Shown here: positions 26,252 through 34,414 of the stretch, one piece after another
Position numbering within the stretch: the stretch's first letter is position 1
Layout of the letters: each line of letters starts with the position of its first letter
NCBI RefSeq assembly: GCF_015751895.1
Contig: NZ_JADOTZ010000001.1
Coordinates: 2,604,001-2,668,000 of the forward strand
Length of the DNA stretch: 64,000 nucleotides
From: Zhihengliuella flava
GTDB lineage: Bacteria; Actinomycetota; Actinomycetes; Actinomycetales; Micrococcaceae
Reading direction: 5' to 3'
Notes under the pieces: generated by a model
Seen by the model: the letters and a program-made list of their open reading frames with translations, nothing else
Told to the model about the DNA's origin: nothing
Databases searched by the model: none
Program-made: the position numbers and the translations under genes

Positions 26252-27709
26252 TTGGCGATCATTACGGAGGCCATCCGGCCCTATGCCGACTTTGGGCCCG
26301 GGGATGAGGACTGGCTGCATCTCCTCGTGGGGGATTGGCAGCTGGTCTCTGATCTCGCCTTTGCGGATTTGGTGCTCTGGCACCCGGGGCCGGATGGCTC
26401 GTACATTGCGCTAGCGCATGTTCGCCCCTCAACGAGCCACACGGTGTTCCATACCGACTTCGTCGGTGAGCGCATCCGTAAGGACCTCAAGTCCTTGGTG
26501 GACCGAGCATGGCGTACTGGTGAGCTTCAAGAAGCCACCGGGGACGGATCGATGCATATCGAGGCCGTGCCGCTGCGCCGGTCCGGGCGTACCTTAGCCG
26601 TCGTGACGAGCCATATTGATCTCGGCGGTTCGCGGCTACCATCGCGTTTGGAGATCACGTACCGCCAGTGTGCGCGCGACATCCTCGCCATGTGCCACCA
26701 GGGCATCTGGCCCGACTTTGCTTCGCCGACCGGGTCCCGCCGAGGCGCGCCGCGCGTCGGCGACGGGATGATCCGGCTGGATGCCGATGGTGTCGTTGAG
26801 TACGCGAGCCCTAATGGCGTTTCTGCGTTTCGGCGGCTCGGTGGGAGCGACAGTCTCGAGGGCCGCTCTTTGCCCGAACTGGCGTCGTCCCTGTTGCGCG
26901 TCCGGCGGATGTCCGACGAGGCGCTACCGCTGGTACTTTCGGGCAAGATGCCTTGGCGCACAGAGATGACCGCGCATGGTGTCACTCTGTCACTGCGAGC
27001 GATTCCATTGCGGGATGGAGCTACTCGGTACGGAGCGGTGCTGCTGTGCCGTGACGTCACCGAACTGCGGCGCCGCGAGATGGAACTCGTGACCAAGGAC
27101 GCCACCATTCGGGAGATTCATCACCGGGTGAAGAATAATCTGCAGACGGTGGCTGCCCTCCTGCGGATGCAGTCGCGGCGGATGAAATCTGAGGAGGGCA
27201 AGGCCGGCCTCGATCAAGCGATGCGCCGTGTGGCGACGATCGCGCTGGTCCATGAAACCCTGTCTCAAGGGCTGACGCAAAACGTTGAGTTCGACGAGCT
27301 CATTGACCGTCAGTTCAGGCTGGCGGCCGAAGTCGCCTCTCCCGGTCAAGTGGTCCATACGGAGCGCACGGGGACCTTCGGCGCGTTGCTCAGCGAGATC
27401 GCGACGCCGTTGTCTCTGGTGATCAATGAATTGGTGGCCAATGCCGTTGAGCACGGCCTCGGGGAGCGGGATGGGACGGTCAGCCTGGACGCGGATCGCG
27501 TTCGGGACGACTCTGGTCGAGAAATGCTGCAGGTCAGTATCACCGACGACGGCGTGGGCATCACCGAGGAGCCCGGCGAGAGTGGCTTGGGGCTGCAAAT
27601 TGTGAGGACCCTGGTGACGAGCGAGTTGGGGGGCGAAATCCGGTGGGAACCACGCCAGAGTTCGGGCACCCGCGTGATTGTGACGCTCCCCGTGGACCCG
27701 ACGGCGTAG
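26252..27709 (+). CDS. pdtaS: PdtaS-type cytosolic sensor histidine kinase
   Basis: A 485-aa soluble kinase. Residues 1-140 are the GAF-like N-terminal domain (DWLHLLVGDWQLVSDLAFAD; SHTVFHTDFVGERI). About 165-285 is a PAS domain (MIRLDADGVVEYASPNGVSAF), and then comes a HisKA_2 domain with EIHHRVKNNLQTVAALL (His290/His291). The ATPase domain has NELVANAVEHG and ITDDGVGITEEPGESGLGLQI. PdtaS phosphorylates PdtaR, an RNA-binding ANTAR regulator; no pdtaR gene is in the window. The start is TTG 26252, with GGAGG 4 bases upstream and only one base after the dehydrogenase stop, so the two are probably co-transcribed. A strong terminator follows. Confidence 0.9.
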   Translation: MAIITEAIRPYADFGPGDEDWLHLLVGDWQLVSDLAFADLVLWHPGPDGSYIALAHVRPSTSHTVFHTDFVGERIRKDLKSLVDRAWRTGELQEATGDGSMHIEAVPLRRSGRTLAVVTSHIDLGGSRLPSRLEITYRQCARDILAMCHQGIWPDFASPTGSRRGAPRVGDGMIRLDADGVVEYASPNGVSAFRRLGGSDSLEGRSLPELASSLLRVRRMSDEALPLVLSGKMPWRTEMTAHGVTLSLRAIPLRDGATRYGAVLLCRDVTELRRREMELVTKDATIREIHHRVKNNLQTVAALLRMQSRRMKSEEGKAGLDQAMRRVATIALVHETLSQGLTQNVEFDELIDRQFRLAAEVASPGQVVHTERTGTFGALLSEIATPLSLVINELVANAVEHGLGERDGTVSLDADRVRDDSGREMLQVSITDDGVGITEEPGESGLGLQIVRTLVTSELGGEIRWEPRQSSGTRVIVTLPVDPTA

Positions 27710-27739
27710 CTCGCCTCACCGCGACGTCGGTGCACGAAC

Positions 27740-27790
27740 GGCGATGGGCCGGCCCCCAAGGGGCCGGCCCATCGCCGTTTTTGTGCTTTT
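27740..27790 (+). terminator. Rho-independent terminator after the histidine kinase gene
   Basis: A perfect 17-bp stem (27740-27756 with 27760-27776, arm starting GGCGATGGGCC) with a 3-base loop is followed by a T-rich tail (27778-27790). This is the clearest intrinsic terminator in the window, and the hairpin can also stop the convergent LysM gene. Confidence 0.9.
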
Positions 27791-27807
27791 CAGTGAGTTC
27801 CGTCGGT

Positions 27808-29751
27808 TTAGCGGAAGCTGCGCTGATGAGCCAGGACGGACTGAACGTAGTGCTTGGTGTCGCTGTACATACCGTTGCGGCGCACGGACCCTTGACCCTG
27901 GTAGTAGGAGGCGATGCCTTCCTCGACGTTCTTCGACGTCTTCTGCAGCGCCGCGATGATGGCCACGCCGGCCGTCACGTTGTCCCGCGGGTCGAGCAGA
28001 TTGAGCTGACGGCCGACGAGCTGGGAGGCCCATTCGCCGGAGGACGGGATGACCTGCATGGCGCCAATAGCATTGGCGGGGGAGACGGCGTCGGCGTTAA
28101 AGCCAGATTCCTGATACGCGTGGGCTAGCGCCAGCGAGGGGTCCACGCCAAACTGACGAGCCGTCGCCGAAATCAAGCTGCGCATCTCCGATTGACTGGG
28201 TAGATTCCGCGACAGCAGGATGCGCTTGTTCTCGTTCGCGCTGCGAACGGTATCTTCCGGGTACGTGTAGTGCAGGAACGTGGACGGGACGAGCTGATCG
28301 CCGGCCGCCGAGACCGTGCCACCTCCCGGGATGGTCACCTTCTGACCCGGGTGGATCACGGACGTCTTCGAGAGCTGGTTGGCCTGGAGCAACTTGCTCA
28401 GGCTGACGCTGTGCTGTCCCGCGATGCCGGAGAGGGTGTCGCCGGACTTCACGGTGTAGCTCGAGGTCGTCTTCGTGGACGTGCTGGTTGAGGACGTCGA
28501 CGCCGTGGATGTGGAGGTACTGCTGCCGGACAGGCGGAGCTTTTGTCCCGGGTAGATGATGGCCGAGGAGGAGAGGCTGTTGAGCTTCAGGAGTGTGGAG
28601 AGGCCCATGTCGTTGCGGGCCGCGATGCCGGAGAGGGTGTCGCCGGACTTCACGGTGTAGCTCGAGGTCGTCTTCGTGGACGTGCTGGTTGAGGACGTCG
28701 ACGCCGTGGATGTGGAGGTACTGCTGCCGGACAGGCGGAGCTTTTGTCCCGGGTAGATGATGGCCGAGGAGGAGAGGCTGTTGAGCTTCAGGAGTGTGGA
28801 GAGGCCCATGTCGTTGCGGGCCGCGATGCCGGAGAGGGTGTCGCCGGACTTCACGGTGTAGCTCGAGGTCGTCTTCGTGGACGTGCTGGTTGAGGACGTC
28901 GACGCCGTGGATGTGGAGGTACTGCTGCCGGACAGGCGGAGCTTTTGTCCCGGGTAGATGATGGCCGAGGAGGAGAGGCTGTTGAGCTTCAGGAGTGTGG
29001 AGAGGCCCATGTCGTTGCGGGCCGCGATGCCGGAGAGGGTGTCGCCGGACTTCACGGTGTAGCTCGACGTCGTCTTCGTGGACGTGCTGGTTGAGGACGT
29101 CGACGCCGAGGAGCTCGTGGAGCTCGACCCGGAAACGGTCACTTCCTGGCCCGGGTAGATGATGGCCGACGACTTCAACTTCGGATTCAGCTTCAACAGC
29201 GTCGAGAGCGAGGTGCTGTACTTTGCGGCAATGCCATACAGGGTGTCTCCGTGCACCACGGTGTGCTTGGTGGCCTTCGAGCTGCTCTGGCCGCTCGAGC
29301 GAGAGTCGCTGGAGGAATCGCCCGGAAGCGAGATCTTCTGGCCCGGGTAGATGATCGAGGACGAGGAGAGATCATTGGCCTTCAGCAAGGCGCTGAGGGA
29401 GACGCCGGCCCGGGCAGCGATGTGTGAGAGCGTGTCGCCAGACGAGACGGTCACGGAGCTGCTGGTTGGCGCGGCCGGGACGACGGCGGCAATCCGCGAG
29501 GGCAGGTGAGCAGCCACAAGGTGCGCGGCAATCTTGTTTTGGGCGGCCGTGATGTTCGACGGCGTCGCGGCCTTGGGCGCCAGCAAGTGGGCGGCGCTGG
29601 ATTCGGCGGCCTCCGCGGGAGCCGCTGTGCCGAGGCCTGTCAGCATGACGGCAGGCAATGTGGCAGCGGCGACGCCGGAGACGGCGAAGCGGGTCCTCGA
29701 CGCTTGGAGCGTCTGGATCGGGCGGGCGCTTGCGGCGCGGGCTTGTGACAT
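27808..29751 (-). CDS. Secreted lytic transglycosylase with six LysM domains
   Basis: A 647-aa exported protein. A signal peptide (RTRFAVSGVAAATLPAVML ... APAEA) is at residues 8-47. Six LysM repeats follow, each of the form TVxSGDTLSxIA ... PGQK, joined by Ser/Thr-rich linkers; repeats 3-5 are identical. Residues 500-647 are an SLT domain of GH23 type: AYQESGF with the catalytic Glu, then NAIGAMQV and a YYQG motif. It should bind and cleave peptidoglycan glycan strands outside the cell. ATG 29751 has GAGG 6 bases upstream; the longer upstream reading has no signal-like start. It diverges from the Rv2175c-like gene. Confidence 0.9.
   Translation of the reverse strand: MSQARAASARPIQTLQASRTRFAVSGVAAATLPAVMLTGLGTAAPAEAAESSAAHLLAPKAATPSNITAAQNKIAAHLVAAHLPSRIAAVVPAAPTSSSVTVSSGDTLSHIAARAGVSLSALLKANDLSSSSIIYPGQKISLPGDSSSDSRSSGQSSSKATKHTVVHGDTLYGIAAKYSTSLSTLLKLNPKLKSSAIIYPGQEVTVSGSSSTSSSASTSSTSTSTKTTSSYTVKSGDTLSGIAARNDMGLSTLLKLNSLSSSAIIYPGQKLRLSGSSTSTSTASTSSTSTSTKTTSSYTVKSGDTLSGIAARNDMGLSTLLKLNSLSSSAIIYPGQKLRLSGSSTSTSTASTSSTSTSTKTTSSYTVKSGDTLSGIAARNDMGLSTLLKLNSLSSSAIIYPGQKLRLSGSSTSTSTASTSSTSTSTKTTSSYTVKSGDTLSGIAGQHSVSLSKLLQANQLSKTSVIHPGQKVTIPGGGTVSAAGDQLVPSTFLHYTYPEDTVRSANENKRILLSRNLPSQSEMRSLISATARQFGVDPSLALAHAYQESGFNADAVSPANAIGAMQVIPSSGEWASQLVGRQLNLLDPRDNVTAGVAIIAALQKTSKNVEEGIASYYQGQGSVRRNGMYSDTKHYVQSVLAHQRSFR
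28421..29108 (-). repeat. 201-bp in-frame tandem repeat in the LysM region
   Basis: About 3.4 copies of a 201-bp (67-codon) unit, each encoding one LysM and its Ser/Thr linker. Equivalent positions recur at 28451, 28652, 28853 and 29054. The copies look identical except for a single C/G difference I noticed in the last one (near 29067). Identity this high at DNA level implies very recent duplication or ongoing homogenisation, so copy number may vary between strains. Confidence 0.92.
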
Positions 29752-29780
29752 GGGAATCCTCTGTCCTAGTCGGTCGCCGA

Positions 29781-29812
29781 CACAGAAGAATCTTCCCCGT
29801 GATACTTCTGTG
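29781..29812 (-). promoter_or_regulatory. Stem-loop in the 5' leader of the LysM transglycosylase
   Basis: CACAGAAG (29781-29788) pairs with CTTCTGTG (29805-29812) around a 16-base loop, about 30 bases before ATG 29751 and next to the ribosome site. A TAGATT box on the minus strand about 90 bases before the start could be the -10. I do not recognise a known riboswitch here. Confidence 0.4.
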
Positions 29813-29971
29813 ACCTGTGTTGCGAATGTGACAGTTGTGAATCTACACCACGAACCACACGGCGTGAAACCGTTACCAAGGAGAAATCTTTCGGTGGTCG
29901 TGTCTGAATTTGTCCGCGCCGGCGAGGTGGTCAAGAGCAGCATTGCGGCCGCAATGTGGCACGCTGGTGGG

Positions 29972-30325
29972 GTGAGCACACTCGAAGAATTGGTGGGCGA
30001 CTGGCTGCTGTTGCCGGATGTCGCCGAAGAACTTGGTCTAGATATCCGCAAAGTCCACGGCTTGATCCGTGATGGAGCGTTGGTTGAACACCGCGTGGGT
30101 GAACGCGCCCTGCGCGCTGTACCCGCAGCCTTTATTCACGAGGGGGCACCCTTAGACAGCCTGAAGGGGACCGTGACCGTGCTGCGCGATGCTGGTTTTG
30201 CTGATGCCGAGCTGATCGAATGGCTCTTTACCTCAGACGACTCGCTGCCCGGTACCCCGGTCGAAGCGCTGCGTCAAGGGCGCAAAACCGAGGTGCGACG
30301 CCGCGCGCAGGTTGCCGGTTTCTAG
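29972..30325 (+). CDS. Rv2175c-like winged-helix DNA-binding protein
   Basis: A 117-aa protein. Residues 8-65 form a helix-turn-helix (LPDVAEELGLDIRKVHGLIRD), and residues 70-117 a short second domain ending in a basic tail. It matches the actinobacterial Rv2175c family, which in Mycobacterium tuberculosis is a substrate of the Ser/Thr kinase PknL encoded beside it. No kinase gene is adjacent here. The N-terminal STLEELVGDW from GTG 29972 is the conserved family beginning; longer in-frame readings enter the divergent promoter. It converges on the polyprenyl synthetase gene, as Rv2175c does near idsA2. Confidence 0.75.
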   Translation: MSTLEELVGDWLLLPDVAEELGLDIRKVHGLIRDGALVEHRVGERALRAVPAAFIHEGAPLDSLKGTVTVLRDAGFADAELIEWLFTSDDSLPGTPVEALRQGRKTEVRRRAQVAGF

Positions 30326-30333
30326 CCGCCGCG

Positions 30334-31431
30334 TTAGGTGGTGCGGCGAATGGCTGCGAGGCCTAGATCCCGCAGAGCCTCACGGATCTCGGGGCACACG
30401 TCGAGGGTGACGAGCGCTGAGAATCCCTGATCCGAGAGCGTGTTGATCGTCGCTTCCGTCGCGGCGAGGGCGCCAGAGTCGCGCAGGATGCTGCACATGC
30501 GGCTGATTTCATCTGCGGTGAGGTCAGCCGCGCCCAGTCGTCCATCGATGAAGCGCGCGGCCTCCGGTGTGGCCATCACCAGCGCATGGGCAATGAGCTC
30601 GGTGCGCTTGCCTTCCCGCAGGTCATCGCCCGAAGGCTTGCCCGTCGTTTCGGGGTCACCAAAGACCCCGAGGACGTCGTCACGGAGCTGAAAGGCCTCA
30701 CCCAGTGGTAGGGCGAAGCGGGAGTACTGCGCCAACAATGGCTCCGATGCGCCCGCTAGGGTGCCGCCGAGGAGCATGGGATTTTCCGTGGAGTACTTGG
30801 CGCTCTTGTAGCGGACGATCGTCCGCGCTCGGTCGACGGCGGAGTCCATCCCGTAGGTTGGGCCCGCAGACTCTTCGAGGACGTCGAGGAACTGGCCGGC
30901 CATGACCTGGGCGCGCATGGCGTCAAAGACAGCACGAGCCGCGGGCGGCGTCGTCGTGGTTCCAAAGAGTTGCTCGCTGAAAGAGAGGCTCAGGTCGCCA
31001 GCGAGCACCGAAGCGGCCTCGCCGAATCGGGCAGCATCTCGTGACCAGCCTGCCTCGCGATGAATGGCTTCGAAGCGGCGATGGACGCTGGGGGCCCCGC
31101 GCCGGGTATCGGAATGGTCGATGAGATCATCATGAATGAGCGCGGCGGCTTGAAAAAGCTCGAGCGATGCCCCGACGCGGACGATGGACTCCGCTGCGGG
31201 GTCGCCTCCGGCTGCGAGGAAACCGAGGAAGGCGAAGCGGGGACGAAGGCGTTTACCCTGCCGGGAGAGGTCGGAAATGCTGGCCACGAGCTCTTCGGCG
31301 TGTGGTGAGATGCGGGCCACGACGGTGCGTTGTTCAGCCAGGAAGTCTGCTATCAGAGCGTTGACACGTTCGGTATATGCCGCCACCTGGTGGGCCACTG
31401 ATCCGACGGGAGCCGGTGAATCTGAGGTCAT
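30334..31431 (-). CDS. Polyprenyl (geranylgeranyl-type) diphosphate synthase
   Basis: A 365-aa all-helical trans-prenyltransferase that condenses isopentenyl diphosphate with an allylic diphosphate. The KRLRPRF segment binds diphosphate. The first Asp-rich motif is HDDLIDHSDTRRG, and the second is LRDDVLGVFGDP followed by GDDLREGKRT. Bulky residues Leu-Glu-Leu-Phe just upstream of the first motif set chain length, but I cannot give the product. The start is ATG 31431, with CAGAAT 7 bases upstream and no ribosome site. An in-frame start at 31494 would overlap the divergent dinB promoter. Synteny with idsA2 and Rv2175c in mycobacteria supports a role in isoprenoid supply. Confidence 0.88.
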   Translation of the reverse strand: MTSDSPAPVGSVAHQVAAYTERVNALIADFLAEQRTVVARISPHAEELVASISDLSRQGKRLRPRFAFLGFLAAGGDPAAESIVRVGASLELFQAAALIHDDLIDHSDTRRGAPSVHRRFEAIHREAGWSRDAARFGEAASVLAGDLSLSFSEQLFGTTTTPPAARAVFDAMRAQVMAGQFLDVLEESAGPTYGMDSAVDRARTIVRYKSAKYSTENPMLLGGTLAGASEPLLAQYSRFALPLGEAFQLRDDVLGVFGDPETTGKPSGDDLREGKRTELIAHALVMATPEAARFIDGRLGAADLTADEISRMCSILRDSGALAATEATINTLSDQGFSALVTLDVCPEIREALRDLGLAAIRRTT

Positions 31432-31498
31432 GAGTCCGATTCTGTGAGGTACTTCGTGGAACCGATGCGCGCGGGTGCCCACGGGCATCTCCACTCTA

Positions 31499-31504
31499 TA
31501 GGGT
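31499..31504 (+). promoter_or_regulatory. dinB -10 element (TAGGGT), leaderless geometry
   Basis: TAGGGT is followed by seven bases and ATG 31512. An in-frame GTG at 31503 would overlap this box, so ATG 31512 is the better start. I see no LexA-type palindrome nearby. Confidence 0.5.
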
Positions 31505-31511
31505 GGCCACT

Positions 31512-32708
31512 ATGAACCCCACCCGCCGCGAGCGTGCCATCTTGCACGTCGACATGGACGCGTTCTTCGTGTCCGTGGAGCTGCTACAACGGCCTGATCT
31601 GGCCCATCGGCAGGTCATCGTCGGCCGGCCAGGGGAGCGGTCCGTGGTCCTGTCGGCGTCGTACGATTGCCGTGCGCTCGGCGTCAGATCGGCCATGCCA
31701 ATGACGACGGCGGTGCGGCTAGCCCCGCGCGCTGTGGTGATCGAGCCTAGCCAAGGAAAGTACCGCGAGGTTTCGGCTCGCATTATGGGGATCTTCCGGG
31801 AGATCACTCCGCTGGTCCAACCGCTGTCCGTCGACGAGGCGTTTCTCGACGTGACGGGCAGCATGCGCCGGCTGGGGGCACCTGGCGTGATTGGAGAGCA
31901 TATTCGGGACCGCATCCGGTCGGAACTCTCCCTGCCGGCAAGCGTCGGTGCCGCCAAGAATATGTTCGTGGCCAAGATCGCCTCCCAACGGGCTAAACCG
32001 GACGGATTGCTCGTCATCCGCCCCGAACAGACCGTGGAGTTTCTGCACACGTTGCCGGTGTCCGCGCTCTGGGGCGTGGGACGCCGGACGGCCGAGGTCC
32101 TCGCGAATGCCGGGATCCACAGCGTGCGCGACATCGCCCAGAGTCCTCTTCCCATGCTTCAACGCATGCTGGGCGCGCAGGGCAAGCATCTGTACTCCTT
32201 GGCGTGGGGCCGGGACGAACGGGAAGTCGTCACGGAGCGCAATGAAAAGAGCATTGGCTCGGAGGAGACGTTTGCGCAGGACGAGCGGGACCCATCCGCA
32301 CTGCGAGTGGAGTTGCTGCGGTTGAGCCACGGCGTTGCGGCGCGACTGCGCGCGTCAGGCAAGCTGGCGTCGTCCGTCTCGCTCAAGGTGCGGTACGCCG
32401 ACTTCACGACGGTGAGTCGCAGCCGACGCTTACAGCATCCTTCAGCGTCCGCCGTAACCCTCGCTGATGCGGCGACGTCGCTCTTCGATGCCCTCTGGCG
32501 GCCGGGCGACGCCATTCGCCTCATCGGCGTGCGGACCGAGCAACTGGTGAGCAGTGAGTCGGTGCAATTTAGCTTTGATCGAGCCGACGCAAACTGGGAC
32601 CGGGCCGAGGCCGCGATGGATCGGATTCGGGATAAATTTCAGGGAGCCGGGCTGTCACCGGCCTCCCTGCTACCGCGCGAGTCCACGGAGCGCGAGGACG
32701 GAACGTGA
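31512..32708 (+). CDS. dinB: DNA polymerase IV (Y-family)
   Basis: A 398-aa translesion polymerase. HVDMDAFFVSVE at the N-terminus holds the first catalytic Asp, and PLSVDEAFLDVTGS near residue 115 holds the Asp-Glu pair. LPASVGAAKNMFVAKIAS and the helix-hairpin-helix region (ALWGVGRRTAEVLANAG) follow. The C-terminal little-finger domain includes VSLKVRYADFTTVSRSR. It lacks an obvious C-terminal beta-clamp extension. The gene diverges from the polyprenyl synthetase gene and starts at ATG 31512 by the promoter rule. Confidence 0.94.
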   Translation: MNPTRRERAILHVDMDAFFVSVELLQRPDLAHRQVIVGRPGERSVVLSASYDCRALGVRSAMPMTTAVRLAPRAVVIEPSQGKYREVSARIMGIFREITPLVQPLSVDEAFLDVTGSMRRLGAPGVIGEHIRDRIRSELSLPASVGAAKNMFVAKIASQRAKPDGLLVIRPEQTVEFLHTLPVSALWGVGRRTAEVLANAGIHSVRDIAQSPLPMLQRMLGAQGKHLYSLAWGRDEREVVTERNEKSIGSEETFAQDERDPSALRVELLRLSHGVAARLRASGKLASSVSLKVRYADFTTVSRSRRLQHPSASAVTLADAATSLFDALWRPGDAIRLIGVRTEQLVSSESVQFSFDRADANWDRAEAAMDRIRDKFQGAGLSPASLLPRESTEREDGT

Positions 32709-32919
32709 CTGCGGCTACCGTCTGCGCCGACAGCCCAGTATCCTTAATGAACAAGCGCCTAGTAAACGCTTATTCGATAGTCCAGGTGCTCGGGCTGAGG
32801 GGCCGGAACAACAGGACCCGAATAGGCGTTAAACGGGGTACAAGTGTCTACGTCGGTGGAACGGATCAGGGTCTCGGGATCGTGGGACGCGCCAGCGACT
32901 GAAAGAAACGGGGAAGGAC

Positions 32920-33285
32920 ATGCCGCTTTCCGACCACGAACAGCGGTTGCTCGAGCAACTGGAACAGCAGCTGCACGAGGACCAGCGCTTCGCGTCGACC
33001 ATGAAGTCCGGAGGCGGATATTCGACGCGCAACATGGTGATTGGCGTGCTCATTGGCATCGCCGGGATCGTCGCGGTACTGATCGGCATCTCCGCCAACG
33101 TGTTGGTGGTCGGTGTGCTCGGATTCGCCGTGATGTGCGTCGGCGTGTACGTCGCCCTGTCGAAGCGCGGCGGTGCCAGCATGAAGGCTAGCAATGGCTC
33201 CCCACGGGCTGCGAAGTCCAACAGCTCGTTCATGGCAGATCTCGAAGCGAAGTGGGACGAGCGCCGACGCGATCAAGGGTTCTAA
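32920..33285 (+). CDS. DUF3040 membrane protein
   Basis: A 121-aa protein with the DUF3040 layout: an N-terminal PLSDHEQRLLEQLEQQLHEDQRFA helix, two adjacent membrane helices (MVIGVLIGIAGIVAVLIGI and VLVVGVLGFAVMCVGVYVAL, about 39-80), and a polar tail ending KWDERRRDQGF. The family is restricted to actinobacteria and uncharacterised; it is often found next to dinB ahead of the mraZ cluster. GGGGAAGG precedes ATG 32920. The 211-base gap before it has a small AAGCG/CGCTT inverted repeat and a possible TATCCT box (32739-32744), nothing conclusive. Confidence 0.85.
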   Translation: MPLSDHEQRLLEQLEQQLHEDQRFASTMKSGGGYSTRNMVIGVLIGIAGIVAVLIGISANVLVVGVLGFAVMCVGVYVALSKRGGASMKASNGSPRAAKSNSSFMADLEAKWDERRRDQGF

Positions 33286-33677
33286 ACTCCGCTGCCTCCT
33301 GGTCAATCCCCCGTCGTTTGGGGTCTCGCGTCCGGCGTCGGGTCTCCCGCGGTGAGCCTACGTCTGGCTTCACTCCTGTGAACGAACACCTCTGATCGCA
33401 CGCTGACGCGCGGCGTTGACGTGATCTAATCCTGCCCTCACACGGCCGCTCCACTTCCCTCCACGCGCCCACCGGATGGGCCTCCACCTGCCGCCACACC
33501 CGCCCTGACCGGCGGGTTTTGTCGTTTAACGGCCCCCTGATGCCTCGGGAGGCTTGAGACAGTCTTGATCCTGTGTGCGAGCTGCCAATTCTTCCTCCAC
33601 TTTGAACCATTCCCGTAGATCGCCGTGATTCCGGGGTTTTGGTGGCATTCAGGTCAGCAAATATTCCCGGGATGTCG
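33286..33677. other. Gene-free spacer upstream of the dcw cluster
   Basis: About 390 bases without a supportable gene. It contains a pyrimidine-rich tract near 33440-33495 and the hairpin listed separately. I looked for RNase P, tmRNA and tRNA hallmarks and found none. A TTGACG (33416-33421) has no matching -10 at the right distance. A small RNA ending at the hairpin is possible but unsupported. Confidence 0.5.
33499..33522 (+). terminator. Short hairpin with T-run
   Basis: CCCGCC (33499-33504) pairs with GGCGGG (33511-33516) and is followed directly by TTTTG. It is 213 bases after the DUF3040 stop, so it ends either that transcript or an unseen small RNA. Confidence 0.6.
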
Positions 33678-33727
33678 TTGACAGTGGTAGAAGGTGGAGT
33701 AAAGTGGGGCGCAGAAGAGGATAGTGG
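33678..33727 (+). promoter_or_regulatory. mraZ promoter with MraZ-box array
   Basis: A -35 TTGACA (33678-33683) and a -10 TAAAGT (33700-33705) are separated by 16 bases. On the same stretch GTGG occurs at 33684, 33694 and 33704, exactly 10 bp apart, and again at 33724; the position between (33714) reads GAAG. Direct GTGGN repeats with 5-base gaps are the known MraZ binding site, so the protein should cover its own promoter. Transcription would start near 33712. Confidence 0.85.
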
Positions 33728-33773
33728 AGGAGTAAATCCACCGGAGGGCCTCACAGTCGGGAAGGCGGTGCGC

Positions 33774-34205
33774 ATGTTCCTCGGGACATACACGCCGCGT
33801 CTTGACGACAAGGGTCGGCTGATCCTGCCCGCCAAGTACAGGGAAGAGCTCGGCAACGGGCTCGTCCTGACGCGGGGGCAGGAGCGGTGTATTTACGTCT
33901 TCAGTCAGCGGGAGTTTGAACGGGTCCACGAGCAGATGCGGCAGGCGCCGTTGTCTTCTCGCCAAGCCCGCGATTACATCCGTGTTTTCCTCTCCGGCGC
34001 CTCTGATGAGGTGCCGGACAAGCAAGGGCGGGTCACGATTCCGTCCTCGCTACGCAGCTACGCCGGCCTAGACCGTGAGGTCACCGTCATCGGCGCTGGT
34101 ACCAGAGCTGAGATTTGGGACAGCGCGGCGTGGAACACCTACCTCGAGGAAAAGGAGAGTGCGTTCTCCGAGACCGATGAGGAGGTTCTTCCGGGAATCT
34201 TCTAG
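33774..34205 (+). CDS. mraZ: Transcriptional regulator MraZ
   Basis: A 143-aa protein with two AbrB-like half-domains. The first (residues 5-50) is [26 protein letters not shown]. The second (about 80-125) contains [26 protein letters not shown]. It forms ring oligomers that bind GTGG repeats and repress the division and cell-wall cluster it heads. The start ATG 33774 has AAGGCGG upstream and gives the conserved [11 protein letters not shown] beginning; a longer in-frame start at 33639 lies upstream of the promoter and is excluded. A 209-base gap separates it from rsmH. Confidence 0.95.
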   Translation: MFLGTYTPRLDDKGRLILPAKYREELGNGLVLTRGQERCIYVFSQREFERVHEQMRQAPLSSRQARDYIRVFLSGASDEVPDKQGRVTIPSSLRSYAGLDREVTVIGAGTRAEIWDSAAWNTYLEEKESAFSETDEEVLPGIF

Positions 34206-34414
34206 GCCATCAGGGTCTCAGGGGAGGACACGGAACCGACCTTGGGCCAGATCTCTTACCGCCCGGATCACCTGACTCACCTTCCCCGGAGTCAGGCGAC
34301 ACCGGAGCGGTGGGGGATCTGACCACAGGTCGTTTAGCGCAACAACCGCCCGCGAACGGTACGGCGGGGGCACCGCCCCCGATTAGCCATCACGACGTGT
34401 AGAGAGGGGCCGCC

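Noticed and set aside
28421-29108. CRISPR-like regularly spaced repeats
   Set aside because: Period is 201 bp with no unique spacers, and the unit is an in-frame LysM-coding repeat.
29781-29840. CRP/GlxR operator (TGTGA...TCACA) near the LysM gene
   Set aside because: The TGTGAC copies are in direct, not inverted, orientation, so they do not form the palindromic site.
29752-29900. c-di-AMP (ydaO-type) riboswitch upstream of the LysM gene
   Set aside because: Only a simple hairpin is visible; the conserved core blocks of that riboswitch are not found.
33286-33677. RNase P RNA or other large structured RNA in the spacer
   Set aside because: The hallmark conserved blocks are absent and the region is pyrimidine-biased without long-range pairing that I can see.
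33639-33773. Longer MraZ with 45 extra residues
   Set aside because: The extra region lies over and upstream of the promoter and MraZ boxes; the conserved protein start is [11 protein letters not shown].
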